From assembly GCA_002348585.1 (NCBI GenBank), contig DEBO01000008.1, positions 1 to 8,399 on the forward strand: DNA of 8,399 nt, in the 5' to 3' direction. The stretch is from Alphaproteobacteria bacterium UBA2954 (GTDB lineage: Bacteria; Pseudomonadota; Alphaproteobacteria; Puniceispirillales; Puniceispirillaceae). The notes under the pieces were generated by a model that worked only from the letters and a program-made list of their open reading frames with translations, made no database searches and was not told the origin of the DNA. Positions 1 to 7,648 of this stretch are shown in pieces. The position numbers and the translations under genes were made by a program. Within the stretch, counting starts at the first letter, position 1, and each line of letters starts with the position of its first letter.

Positions 1-319
1 TATTCTAATCGTCGCAGGCTTGTTCCCTAAGATTGGTGCCGCGATATCAACAGTGCCTATTGAGGTTCTTGGTGGTGGTGTGATTGTCATGTTCGGTATG
101 GTTGCTGCAGCGGGCGTATCTATTTTGTCAGAAGTGAAATGGGACAGACGTAGCTTGATGATTTTTGCTGTATCGCTCTCAGTTGGACTAGGGCTCCAGC
201 TTGTGCCGTCGGCACTCCAGCATCTTTCTGGCACAGCCAAAGTGCTGATGACATCAGGCCTTTTGCCTGCCGCCGTCTTAGCTATTGTGCTGAATTTGGT
301 TTTACCTAAGACAGACTAA
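1..319 (+). CDS. Uracil/xanthine permease (NCS2 family), C-terminal part only
   Basis: This is the 3' end of an inner-membrane nucleobase transporter. The reading frame is open from base 2 and gives about 105 residues before a TAA; the start lies outside the window. The visible part contains the PKIGA segment followed by IPxxVLGG-like and MFGMVAAAGV motifs, which are typical of the late transmembrane region of NCS2 (nucleobase:cation symporter-2) proteins. Three hydrophobic segments follow, roughly at VLGGGVIVMFGMVAAAGVSI, the LMIFAVSLSVGLG region, and the LLPAAVLAIVLNLVL tail. Family members are usually about 430-480 residues, so roughly three quarters is missing. Specificity cannot be read from this end. 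The convergent xanthine dehydrogenase operon next to it makes a purine (xanthine or hypoxanthine) substrate the best guess. A TTG at base 20 is internal to the gene and is not its start. Confidence 0.88.
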   Translation, partial: ILIVAGLFPKIGAAISTVPIEVLGGGVIVMFGMVAAAGVSILSEVKWDRRSLMIFAVSLSVGLGLQLVPSALQHLSGTAKVLMTSGLLPAAVLAIVLNLVLPKTD

Positions 320-341
320 GTCTACACATAATATGTAAACT

Positions 342-380
342 TCCCCCTGTGATTTTTTAACGCAGGGGGATTTTCATTTT
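342..380 (+). terminator. Rho-independent terminator of the permease gene
   Basis: A perfect 8-bp stem pairs TCCCCCTG (342-349) with CAGGGGGA (363-370). It can extend by a G-U and a G-C pair, leaving a T-rich loop. The 3' arm is followed directly by TTTTCATTTTATTT on the + strand, 23 bases after the permease stop codon. It lies between two convergent genes. Read on the - strand the hairpin is followed by AAGTTTAC, without a T run, so it should stop the permease transcript better than the xdhC transcript. Confidence 0.85.
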
Positions 381-1293
381 ATTTAGTTTCTAGCCAGTTA
401 GATAGCTGACCTGTCACAGATATGGCTACTTGAAGTGGTTTTTTGCCAGTAATTTCAGGCAAGCCAATGGGGCAGGAAAGCCTTTCAACTGCATCAGAGT
501 TTACACCTGCATCTCTTAGACGCTTGCGAAACCGCGATGCCTTTGTTTCTGATCCTATTAAACCACATCTGGCAAAATTGCCGCAACTTAGCACTGCCAT
601 GACAATTTTAAAATCAACCTGATGGGAATAAGTCATTATAAGATGTATGGCGTCGCCTGGTGCATGCTGGGCAATGGTCTCTGGCTTATTCGCAAGCAGT
701 TTGGTCACCTCTTCAGCAATGTCCTCTGGATAGCGATCATCATCTGTATCCACCCAGTAAATCTGGCAAGGCAGGTGACGGGCAATTTCAACAACAGCCC
801 TGCCAACATGACCTGCACCATATAGAAATACAGGCTGCTTTTGAACGCTTAACGGCAGACTTAGCATCTCCTCAGATGGTTCAATTGCAACTACTGGGAT
901 GTCTTGTGAATTGGTTGGGTGCAGGCTGTACCCTTGATCCTGCGCTGCAAGCTGAGCCAGAACAGATTGGCTGTCAGGCCCATACCACTCAAACATTAGT
1001 TTGACATGACCACCGCAGCATTGGCCGAGGGCTGGGCCAAGAGGATATGTTCTGACTTCGCGCAGGAAAGCTTTTTCTGACCTATCTTCTCGGGCAGTTT
1101 TAATGGCCTGAAATTCCAGCTCACCGCCGCCAATACTTCCATCAATATGGCTATTATAGACAAGCATTATTGCACCGGCTTCACGCGGTACAGAGCCCTT
1201 TGCTTCGGCAACAGAGATTAAGCAGACATAGCCTTCAACGAGGCCAGATAAAGCTGCCTGCGCCCAATTCTGTTGAAAAGTGCCAATTTTCAT
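379..1293 (-). CDS. xdhC: Xanthine dehydrogenase accessory protein XdhC
   Basis: This is a 304-residue cytoplasmic chaperone. By family knowledge (R. capsulatus XdhC) it binds the molybdenum cofactor, promotes its sulfuration and delivers it to the XdhB subunit. The N-terminal XdhC/CoxI domain shows KGSVPREAGAIMLV (about 32-45), DGSIGGGELE (51-60) and LGPALGQCCGGHVKLMFE (85-102), with the paired cysteines C92-C93. A Rossmann-type C-terminal domain begins with VFLYGAGHVGRAVVE (155-169) and the acidic strand end WVDTDDDR (180-187). It continues with MTYSHQVD (220-227) and CGLIGSETKASRFRKRL (243-259), and closes with SCPIGLP (273-279) and IAVS-like residues. Length is normal for the family. The ATG overlaps the xdhB stop as ATGA, and no strong Shine-Dalgarno is seen, so translational coupling is likely. 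It is the last gene of the xdh operon and faces the permease gene. Confidence 0.95.
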   Translation of the reverse strand: MKIGTFQQNWAQAALSGLVEGYVCLISVAEAKGSVPREAGAIMLVYNSHIDGSIGGGELEFQAIKTAREDRSEKAFLREVRTYPLGPALGQCCGGHVKLMFEWYGPDSQSVLAQLAAQDQGYSLHPTNSQDIPVVAIEPSEEMLSLPLSVQKQPVFLYGAGHVGRAVVEIARHLPCQIYWVDTDDDRYPEDIAEEVTKLLANKPETIAQHAPGDAIHLIMTYSHQVDFKIVMAVLSCGNFARCGLIGSETKASRFRKRLRDAGVNSDAVERLSCPIGLPEITGKKPLQVAISVTGQLSNWLETK

Positions 1294-3608
1294 AATTTTT
1301 GCTGCGCCTGTATAGCCATCAATAGGCGTTCTGCAGTAGCGGGCGCATGCAGTTCAGGGTAGCTGTTTGTTGAACTTAGGCCTCTCAGCGCATCCCCGCA
1401 GGCGAGAAAAACAGATATTCCCAGCATGAAAGGAGGCTCACCAACAGCTTTTGACCTGTGAATTGTTTCTGAACGATTGCCGTCCCCTTCATAGAGGTTG
1501 ATGTTGAGCAGATAAGGCCTGTCTGAACAGGCGGGGATTTTATAGGTGGACGGCGCATGCGTCAGTAACGCCCCATCTTGTCCGTAGACAAGTTCCTCAG
1601 TGGTCAGCCAGCCAGCGCCTTGAACAAACCCGCCTTCAATCTGGCCTTTATCCAGTGCCGGATTAATGGAATGACCAGCGTCATGCAGAATATCTGTGCG
1701 TAGGATCCGAGATTCGCCTGTTAGCCTGTCAATGGCAACCTCACATAGCGCTGCGCCATAAGCAAAATAATAATAAGGAGAACCAGTCAGACTTGCATCA
1801 TCCCAATGAATTTCTGGCGTTGCATAAAAGCCCGTTGCAGAGAGCGAGACACGCCCCTCATAACATAATCCGACAGCTTCAGAAAAAGATAGATATTCTC
1901 CAGAAGGAAAGCTGATCTGTTTATCCTGAAAATTAATTCTTTCTGCTTCACACTGATAAAGCTCAGCTAGATGTGCAGTCATACGCTGTTTAATAGCATC
2001 AGCTGCACGTGCTGCAGCCATCCCATTCAAATCGGTCCCGGATGAAGCCGCTGTGGCAGATGTGTTAGGCACCTTGCCAGTGGTTGTGGCTGAAATCCGC
2101 ACATCATCATGTGCTAGCCCAAATACGTCAGCTACAATCTGGATAATCTTTGTATGCAGCCCTTGGCCCATCTCAGTACCACCATGATTGAGGTGCACTG
2201 ACCCATCAGAATAGACATGAACAAGAGCGCCAGCTTGGTTCAACATGGTTCTGTTGAAGGAGATTCCAAATTTGACCGGCGCAAAGCCTAGGCCACGTCG
2301 CAGCACCGGGTTAGTTTGGTTGTAGGCGTCGACCTGTTGTCGCCTGTTTTGATAATCACCGGTTTCCAGGAGCTGGTTTGTTATCTTTCCTAGCAGCCCA
2401 TCCTTGACAATTTGGCCATATGGTGTGCAGCACAGCGTGCCGGCCTCATAATCAGGATAATAATTCAGTTGCCTAACGTTGATTGGGTCTAGATTCAAAT
2501 GAGCAGCGATTTTATCTATTATCTGTTCGATGCCTATCATGCCCTGAGGGCCGCCGAACCCCCTAAAGGCTGTATTCGAAGGGGTATGTGTCTGGCATAG
2601 ATGGGCTGTTATGCGGGTGTTGGGGATAGCATAAGCATTTTCAGCATGTGTCATCGCCCGGATGGCAATCGCCTTGGAAAGGTCATAAGACATCCCACAT
2701 CGCAAATACTGATCAATAATCAGCGCAGTCATGCGCCCATCCTTATCAAAGCCTACTTTATAGACCAACTTGATATCATGGCGCTTGCCTGTAACCCGCA
2801 TGTCATCATCTCGGTCATATATTAGGCGGGCCGGGCGCTTTGTTTTATGAGCAGCAAGGGCAGCAATACAGGCTGTTAGATTGCTCTGGCTTTCCTTGCC
2901 GCCAAAGCCTCCACCCATTCGCCTGACATCAACCTGAACGTCGCCATAAGTTAGCCCAAGCATTCCAGCAACCTTATGCTGAATTTCACTTGGATGCTGT
3001 GTAGATACAAATAATTGAATTCCGCCATTTTCATCTGCCTGGGCAATGGCTGCCTGGCCTTCCAGATAAAAATGCTCCTGCCCACCGGCATACAGCTCTC
3101 CTTGCAATTGGCAAGGGGCTGTCGCATAGGCATTTTCTGCCTCTCCGGATGACAGGGACATTGGCTTTTCAAGAAAACTTTCCTGCTCAACAGCTGCATC
3201 GATGCTTAAGATTGGGGCAAGTGGCGTAATTTCAGCTTGCACCTTTTCTGCTGCGTCTCTGGCTTGTGCTCTTGTATCAGCAACCACTGCGAATAGCGTC
3301 TGGCCGTGATACATAATCTTATCTTTCACAAATATAGGGTCATCACCCATTACTGGGCTGCAGTCATTTGTTCCGGGAATATCAGCTGCCGTTAGCACCG
3401 CCCGCACACCTGGCATATGAAAAGCAGCTTCTGCATCAATCGAGATTAGCTGGCCATGTGCAACAGCACTTAAACCAAGGGCAATATGCACAGAGTTTTC
3501 TGGTAGTGGCATATCATCCACGTAACGAGCCTGTCCGGTGACATGAAGGGCCGCACTTTCATGGCGCAGGGCCTTGTGGACTTGTGTAGGTTGTTCAAGC
3601 GGGGTCAT
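1290..3608 (-). CDS. xdhB: Xanthine dehydrogenase, molybdopterin-binding large subunit XdhB
   Basis: This 772-residue subunit carries the Mo-pterin active site that hydroxylates hypoxanthine and xanthine to urate. Segments line up well with bovine xanthine oxidase. Visible are [11 protein letters not shown] (175-185), STQHPSE (202-208) with Q204 equivalent to the Moco ligand Q767, [10 protein letters not shown] with E239 (bovine E802), and R317 (bovine R880). FRGFGGPQG holds R349 and F351 (bovine R912 and F914). KFGISF holds F447 (bovine F1009), [13 protein letters not shown] spans 475-487, and VGEPP holds E724 (bovine catalytic E1261). The bovine equivalences come from remembered spacing and motifs, not an alignment. 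The pattern is that of a purine-oxidising enzyme rather than a CO or aldehyde oxidoreductase. The frame is open 36 codons further upstream to an ATG at 3716. The start chosen is ATG 3608: it overlaps the xdhA stop as ATGA, has GAGG seven bases upstream, and places the conserved ARYVDDMP segment at the normal distance. It forms an (AB)2 complex with XdhA. Confidence 0.96.
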   Translation of the reverse strand: MTPLEQPTQVHKALRHESAALHVTGQARYVDDMPLPENSVHIALGLSAVAHGQLISIDAEAAFHMPGVRAVLTAADIPGTNDCSPVMGDDPIFVKDKIMYHGQTLFAVVADTRAQARDAAEKVQAEITPLAPILSIDAAVEQESFLEKPMSLSSGEAENAYATAPCQLQGELYAGGQEHFYLEGQAAIAQADENGGIQLFVSTQHPSEIQHKVAGMLGLTYGDVQVDVRRMGGGFGGKESQSNLTACIAALAAHKTKRPARLIYDRDDDMRVTGKRHDIKLVYKVGFDKDGRMTALIIDQYLRCGMSYDLSKAIAIRAMTHAENAYAIPNTRITAHLCQTHTPSNTAFRGFGGPQGMIGIEQIIDKIAAHLNLDPINVRQLNYYPDYEAGTLCCTPYGQIVKDGLLGKITNQLLETGDYQNRRQQVDAYNQTNPVLRRGLGFAPVKFGISFNRTMLNQAGALVHVYSDGSVHLNHGGTEMGQGLHTKIIQIVADVFGLAHDDVRISATTTGKVPNTSATAASSGTDLNGMAAARAADAIKQRMTAHLAELYQCEAERINFQDKQISFPSGEYLSFSEAVGLCYEGRVSLSATGFYATPEIHWDDASLTGSPYYYFAYGAALCEVAIDRLTGESRILRTDILHDAGHSINPALDKGQIEGGFVQGAGWLTTEELVYGQDGALLTHAPSTYKIPACSDRPYLLNINLYEGDGNRSETIHRSKAVGEPPFMLGISVFLACGDALRGLSSTNSYPELHAPATAERLLMAIQAQQKL

Positions 3609-5140
3609 GTTCCTGCCTCGCCAAGGGTGTTGTTGGATAAGGGGGTCAACCCTGCGGCTGCTAGCCCAATACCCGCCAGCCTGACAGGTTTGTCTGCTAT
3701 CATTTCCAAACGGCATTTCTGCAAAAGATTGCGGGCGCCTAGTAAGCGATACTCAGCTGAGGCTCTAACATCACTTAATGGCGTGAAATCAGCTGCTAAA
3801 GCTAAATCAATTGCAGGTTCATGTTTCTTGTCTGGCTGCAAAGGCTGTCCGATAAGAGCTGCTTCAAGTGAGTGGGCGCGCTGCGGTAAACCGGCCATGC
3901 CGCCAAAGGCAACCCGTGCAGCTCTAATTCTGCTGTCTTCTATTTTCAAAGTAAAAGCCCCCATTACAGCTGAAATATCTTGGTCAAATCTGCGGGATAG
4001 TTTGTAGCAGTTGAATTTCCAACCCGTTGATAATTTCGGAATAAAAAGTCCGTCCACCCATTCACTTTGTTGGCGGTCCTGCTGACCATAAGACAGAAAG
4101 AAATCTTCTAGTTTTAGCCTTCGCTCTTCTTTTCCGCGTCGAAGTAACAGGTCGGCATCCAGAGCGATGAAGGCAGGTGCCAGGTCACCAATTGGTGAAC
4201 CATTAGCAATATTACCACCTACCGTTCCACTTGCTCTTACTTGGACTGAACCAAAACGTCGCCATAATTCCTTTAAAGATGGAAAATGTGCCGCCAGAAA
4301 ATCAGCTGCTTTATGATGTGTAGCGGCGGCGCCAATATAAAAGCCGTCTTTTTGCTCTGTTACATCATCCAGCCCATCAACATCCTGAACAGAGATTAAT
4401 GCAGGCATTTTTTGGTTTTGTTTAGTGATCCATAAGCCAATATCTGTTGCCCCGGCGATAATCTGTGCGTCAGGCGTTTCTATAAAGGCTTGCGCGAAAC
4501 TATCCTTTGAACTAGGGGCGAAATATGAGGCTTCCCTTGTCACATAAGCCAGCTCCGGCAGTGCCTCGCATGTCTTTAAATAGGCTCTCTCTTTATTTAG
4601 TCGAATCGTTTCCCATTCAGCAAGAGGCTGTCCTGCCAATGATTGGCCAGCTTTAATAATAGGGCCATATCCAGTACATCGGCAAAGATTTCCTGCAAGC
4701 AAATCATCAAGGTCAGAGGCATTAAAAGAAGATTTGTTAAGCCAGCCTCCATATAGAGACATCACAAATCCTGGGGTGCAGAACCCGCATTGTGAGCCGT
4801 GATGATCTATCATTGCCTGTTGAACCGGGTGTAGCGTCCCATCTTCCTTTGCAACACCCTCAACTGTTCGGATGACAGATTTATCAGCCATTGGGAGCAG
4901 CATTATGCAAGCGTTTACAGGTTGCCAAACTATCTGTTCTGCTTGCAACCGCCCAACCATAACCGTGCAAGCTCCGCAATCGCCCTCAGCACAACCCTCT
5001 TTTGTACCGGTTAGGCTATGCGGCCCGCGCAGCAATTGTAGCAGGGTTGTGTCAGGGCGCAGTTTTTCGATCTCATGCGCCTGTCCGTTGAGCATAAAAT
5101 GAATTGGCCTATATTTTTGCGGGTCTGATGCAGCTGACAT
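3605..5140 (-). CDS. xdhA: Xanthine dehydrogenase, Fe-S and FAD small subunit XdhA
   Basis: This 511-residue subunit passes electrons from the Mo site to NAD+ through two [2Fe-2S] clusters and FAD. The ferredoxin-like domain supplies C50, C55, C58 ([14 protein letters not shown]) and C78 (NACIML). The second, helical cluster domain supplies C118 and C121 (CGFCTPGF) and C153 and C155 ([10 protein letters not shown]). The FAD domain shows [11 protein letters not shown] (227-237) and [20 protein letters not shown] (304-323). It is followed by a CO-dehydrogenase flavoprotein C-terminal domain ending near [10 protein letters not shown] (464-473). A tail of about 30 residues beyond this makes it longer than R. 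capsulatus XdhA (about 460). The start is ATG 5140, preceded by GAGG with a 5-base gap. The frame stays open to a TTG at 5233, but that codon has no Shine-Dalgarno and the extra residues match nothing in the family. It is first in the xdhABC operon. Confidence 0.95.
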   Translation of the reverse strand: MSAASDPQKYRPIHFMLNGQAHEIEKLRPDTTLLQLLRGPHSLTGTKEGCAEGDCGACTVMVGRLQAEQIVWQPVNACIMLLPMADKSVIRTVEGVAKEDGTLHPVQQAMIDHHGSQCGFCTPGFVMSLYGGWLNKSSFNASDLDDLLAGNLCRCTGYGPIIKAGQSLAGQPLAEWETIRLNKERAYLKTCEALPELAYVTREASYFAPSSKDSFAQAFIETPDAQIIAGATDIGLWITKQNQKMPALISVQDVDGLDDVTEQKDGFYIGAAATHHKAADFLAAHFPSLKELWRRFGSVQVRASGTVGGNIANGSPIGDLAPAFIALDADLLLRRGKEERRLKLEDFFLSYGQQDRQQSEWVDGLFIPKLSTGWKFNCYKLSRRFDQDISAVMGAFTLKIEDSRIRAARVAFGGMAGLPQRAHSLEAALIGQPLQPDKKHEPAIDLALAADFTPLSDVRASAEYRLLGARNLLQKCRLEMIADKPVRLAGIGLAAAGLTPLSNNTLGEAGT

Positions 5141-5145
5141 AATAA

Positions 5146-5149
5146 CCTC
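5146..5149 (-). promoter_or_regulatory. Ribosome-binding site that fixes the xdhA start
   Basis: GAGG on the - strand, within AACGAGG, lies five bases before the ATG at 5140. This is near-ideal spacing. It decides between this start and the in-frame upstream candidates at 5164 and 5233, which lack a comparable site. Confidence 0.7.
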
Positions 5150-5242
5150 GTTGCGACTGCGCATATGCAAAAGCACTCCATCATTAACGGTATCAAAACC
5201 ATAGATGCAATCAAGATGTTTCAGTTTGTCCAACCAAGAAAT

Positions 5243-5262
5243 CCCGAATTGTAAAATTCGGG
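5243..5262 (-). repeat. Perfect inverted repeat in the xdhA leader
   Basis: CCCGAATT (5243-5250) and AATTCGGG (5255-5262) form an exact 8-bp inverted repeat with a 4-base loop, about 100 bases upstream of the xdhA start. No T run follows it on either strand, so it is a poor terminator. It could be an operator for a regulator of the xdh operon or a leader RNA hairpin. The sequence cannot separate these. Confidence 0.5.
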
Positions 5263-5440
5263 TTGAGGATTTGGTTTATTTCTCTGCCATTTTAAACTCG
5301 CGGGTTTGATGGAAATAAAGGAGAGATCCTCGTTAGATTTACCTGATTGAAAACCCTGGTCCAATCATCACTTGATCTCTTTCGATTATTTTTTACTTTT
5401 CAAGTTCATATTTCTCCTGTTGGAAACGTAATGTCGAAGG

Positions 5441-5506
5441 AGTTAACGCTTAGTTGACATGCAGTGCATTGTTTCTACGCTTAACTAGTTGGCCTAGGAA
5501 TATAGT
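5441..5506 (+). promoter_or_regulatory. Nested repeats and candidate promoter upstream of the desaturase gene
   Basis: A perfect 11-base dyad ATGCAGTGCAT (5459-5469) is flanked by two direct copies of ACGCTTA (5446-5452 and 5477-5483). It also lies between the inverted pair AGTTAA (5441-5446) and TTAACT (5481-5486). All share nearly the same centre, near 5464. TTGACA (5454-5459) touches the dyad but has no good -10 at 17 bases. TATAGT (5501-5506) is a good -10-like hexamer about 29 bases before the ATG but lacks a clear -35. That arrangement would suit an activator-dependent promoter. The repeats are seen directly; the regulatory role is inferred. Confidence 0.4.
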
Positions 5507-5529
5507 AAAATGATGGGAAACATTCTTGA

Positions 5530-6678
5530 ATGAACCCTCTTTCAAGTGAAATAAAGGATATGAAACTGGCTCCGATGCGCGAGGTTAGTAAAACTTTGCA
5601 AATTCGTTGGTATCGCTGTCCTGTCGACAAGAAAATTTTACGTAATTTAATGATGCCTAGCGACGCACGCGGATTATTCATGTCGTTGGGGCATCTTAGT
5701 TTATGGTTAGCGACCGGAGGTGTTACCTTCTACTTGTTTTCACAGCAGATGTTGGTTGGATGTTTGGTTGCACTTTTTTTCCACGGAACTGTTGGTTCCT
5801 TTTTCACTGCACCACATCACGAATTGTGCCATCGCACTGTATTCAAAACCAAATGGTTGAACGAAAGCTTTCTTAGAATATTTTCACTACTCGGCTGGAA
5901 TAATTTTGAGATCTATCAGTTCAGCCACAATTATCATCACCGTTTCACTTTGCACCCTGAAGGTGATCGTGAAGAAGTTATGCCGGCTACCCCGTCTCTT
6001 AGGATGCTGTATCTTCTTCAGCTTCTGACCCTAAATATCTTTGGTGGATACCAGTCAAAAGGGTTACTACCAACATTACAAAACTTCGTTCTAATTGCAG
6101 CAAACAGATTTGATAATCCTTTCAATTCATGGGGGGAGGAGCTGTATAGTGGATATGATGAACATCGCCGCCGAGCCAGTGTTTGGGCGCGAATTACACT
6201 ATTGTTCCATGCAAATGTAATAATTGGGTCTTTGGTAGTTGGACAGCCGATATTAGCGGTATTATTTTCAGGATCCCCATTTATAGCTAATTTTTGGCGA
6301 TATATTGTTGGTGTGCCAATGCATTGTGGGTTGAAGAGTAACGATAAAGACTTTCGTAAATCGGTCCGCACAATTACCCTAGATCCACTGTCTGAGTTTC
6401 TATATTGGCATATGAATTGGCATCTTGAGCACCATATGTTTGCCGGTGTGCCCTGTTATAACTTAAAGGCATTGCATTCCGCTACAGCGGATGACATGCC
6501 ATCTCCGAGGACACTATTTGGCGCCTGGAAGGAGATGCGGGAGACTTGGAAGCACCAGAAAGTAGATCCCAACTATGCATACGATACCCCAGTGCCAAAT
6601 GAGGGCATGCCAACCCATCGTCGAGACTCTGTCGCAGCTTCCATTGGTGAATTAGGCCCTGTAGACCTCAGGTCATGA
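5530..6678 (+). CDS. Membrane di-iron fatty acid desaturase/hydroxylase-family protein
   Basis: This is a 382-residue integral membrane protein of the fatty acid desaturase superfamily, which uses O2 and two iron ions to desaturate or hydroxylate lipid-like substrates. Three histidine boxes are intact: HHELCH (96-101), HNYHH (133-137) and HLEHH (298-302), the last within YWHMNWHLEHHMFAGVPCYN. An additional conserved-looking HCGL lies at 265-268. Hydrophobic segments lie at about 50-93 (probably two spans), 157-172 and 223-262. The last 50 residues are hydrophilic. Electron partners are not encoded nearby. The exact reaction cannot be read, since desaturases, carotenoid hydroxylases and other oxygenases share the same boxes. 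A TGA lies immediately upstream in frame, so the start is ATG 5530 or later (5560, 5575). The 5530 start has GGGA eleven bases upstream, while AAGGA sits too close to 5560, so the exact start is uncertain. The gene looks more A+T-rich than xdhABC. It is followed by 140 non-coding bases. Confidence 0.88.
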   Translation: MNPLSSEIKDMKLAPMREVSKTLQIRWYRCPVDKKILRNLMMPSDARGLFMSLGHLSLWLATGGVTFYLFSQQMLVGCLVALFFHGTVGSFFTAPHHELCHRTVFKTKWLNESFLRIFSLLGWNNFEIYQFSHNYHHRFTLHPEGDREEVMPATPSLRMLYLLQLLTLNIFGGYQSKGLLPTLQNFVLIAANRFDNPFNSWGEELYSGYDEHRRRASVWARITLLFHANVIIGSLVVGQPILAVLFSGSPFIANFWRYIVGVPMHCGLKSNDKDFRKSVRTITLDPLSEFLYWHMNWHLEHHMFAGVPCYNLKALHSATADDMPSPRTLFGAWKEMRETWKHQKVDPNYAYDTPVPNEGMPTHRRDSVAASIGELGPVDLRS

Positions 6679-6775
6679 AAAAGCATCCGCGAAAAGACCA
6701 ACTTTAGCATTGTTCAAAATATTATAGATTTTCCTCATTTTTACTCTTTATGCACTAAAGTATTGCCTGATAGCG

Positions 6776-6781
6776 TATAAT
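6776..6781 (+). promoter_or_regulatory. Candidate -10 element for the hydratase operon
   Basis: A consensus TATAAT lies in the A+T-rich 140-base gap after the desaturase stop codon, 37 bases before the next start. No good -35 hexamer sits 16-18 bases upstream, and there is no obvious terminator after the desaturase gene. The downstream genes may therefore have their own promoter, read through from the desaturase gene, or both. Confidence 0.35.
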
Positions 6782-6818
6782 TTAAGTTAAGAAGTTAAGT
6801 AAGTTTTGGGGCAACTAG

Positions 6819-7619
6819 ATGGACAAAACACGAAAATCTGAATTGGTTGAATTAGCGGATATGTTAGCGGATTCATGGTTTGATCCGGTGAATCCAGTGA
6901 GAATTGATTCACGTTTTTTCCCGGTTTCCAGGGCCGAAGCCTATCTTGTTCAGGATTATATGTATAAGACCCTTCAACTGGGTATGGTCGGCTGGAAGGT
7001 TGGTGCAACCAGCGCAAAAATGCGTGAGATCGACGGTCATGATGATGTAATTCCTGGCCGCATATTTAAGTCCAGAACATATTTTGGATCGCATCACAAC
7101 TTGCCAATCAAATATTTTCCCGGTGCTCGAGCCGAAGCAGAGTTCGCTTTCCAGTTGACTGCCAAGCCGCATCTTCGCCAGACACCTTGGACCGCCTCTG
7201 AGATGGAAACGATGCTGGTGCTGCACCCAGCTATAGAGGTCATAGGCAATCGTTTTACGATTGAGGGTGCAAGTAAGTTAGAGAATTCGTTGATGACGAT
7301 TGCGGACAATGGTGGCGGCATTGGCTTTATATTCGGGGAACCTGTAGAGGACTGGCAGGGAATAGATTACCGCCAGCATATAATTAAGCTTACCGTCAGC
7401 GGCGGCCCGCCTGCTGATAATTTTCTTGGAGAAATGCGTTGCTATCCGGCGCAGGCAGCTGCTGATCTTGTTAATCATTTGGCGTCGCGTGGTTACGAAT
7501 TGGAGCAAGGTGATTTTATTTCTACAGGCGCTGCATCGGTGCCACAACCCTTTTCAGCTGGAGATTATGTGCACGCTGATTTTGGTGGGCTTGGCGAGAT
7601 AAAAGTGACATTCGAATAA
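6819..7619 (+). CDS. 2-keto-4-pentenoate hydratase-like protein (FAH superfamily)
   Basis: This 266-residue soluble protein is of the MhpD/2-hydroxypenta-2,4-dienoate hydratase and 4-oxalocrotonate decarboxylase type, enzymes of meta-cleavage and related degradation routes. Visible are GWKVGATS (58-65) and a metal-binding E106-x-E108 in RAEAEFAF, with a third acidic residue E140 in HPAIEVIGNRF, at the positions expected from E. coli MhpD. ADNGGGIGFIFG spans 162-173. The C-terminal block GDFISTGAAS (231-240) plus GDYVHADFGGLG (248-259) is where the family usually has a GD...TG...P...GD.V.a.f..lG pattern. Length matches the family. GGGG seven bases before the ATG is a plausible ribosome-binding site. 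No ring-cleavage dioxygenase or semialdehyde dehydrogenase is visible in the window, so hydratase versus decarboxylase, and the substrate, stay open. It starts a tight three-gene run. Confidence 0.87.
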   Translation: MDKTRKSELVELADMLADSWFDPVNPVRIDSRFFPVSRAEAYLVQDYMYKTLQLGMVGWKVGATSAKMREIDGHDDVIPGRIFKSRTYFGSHHNLPIKYFPGARAEAEFAFQLTAKPHLRQTPWTASEMETMLVLHPAIEVIGNRFTIEGASKLENSLMTIADNGGGIGFIFGEPVEDWQGIDYRQHIIKLTVSGGPPADNFLGEMRCYPAQAAADLVNHLASRGYELEQGDFISTGAASVPQPFSAGDYVHADFGGLGEIKVTFE

Positions 7620-7648
7620 TCTGAATACAAAGTGGGGATAAAAGTAAA

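Larger units (their letters stand above)
5141..5529. other. Divergent intergenic region between xdhA and the desaturase gene
   Basis: This 389-base stretch has no convincing gene. It must hold the promoters for the leftward xdh operon and the rightward desaturase gene. For xdh, the best -10-like hexamer I see is TAAAAT on the - strand (5294-5289), but no good -35 sits at the right distance. For the desaturase, the features are the repeat cluster at 5441-5490 and a TATAGT at 5501-5506. Short A+T-rich tracts fill the middle (about 5380-5415). A short leftward frame at 5481-5681 runs into the desaturase gene antisense and looks like a shadow. Confidence 0.6.

Noticed and set aside
660..1004. 114-codon + strand open frame antisense to xdhC
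   Set aside because: It is a shadow of a well-supported gene, with no motif and no neighbouring promoter or ribosome-binding site.
3609..3716. In-frame N-terminal extension of xdhB to an ATG at 3716
   Set aside because: The extra 36 residues lie fully inside xdhA and match no XdhB N-terminus. The ATGA overlap with GAGG upstream supports the start at 3608.
3543..4007. 154-codon + strand open frame antisense to xdhA and xdhB
   Set aside because: It covers strongly conserved coding sequence on the other strand, has no recognisable domain and is best explained as a shadow frame.
5141..5233. In-frame N-terminal extension of xdhA to a TTG at 5233
   Set aside because: It needs a rare start without a Shine-Dalgarno, whereas ATG 5140 has GAGG at ideal spacing and gives a normal family N-terminus.
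5243..5262. Inverted repeat as a Rho-independent terminator
   Set aside because: No T run follows on either strand and the stem is rich in A-T pairs at the loop side.
5454..5459. TTGACA as the -35 of a standard sigma-70 promoter
   Set aside because: No acceptable -10 occurs 16-18 bases downstream (ACGCTT region), so it is kept only as part of the repeat cluster.
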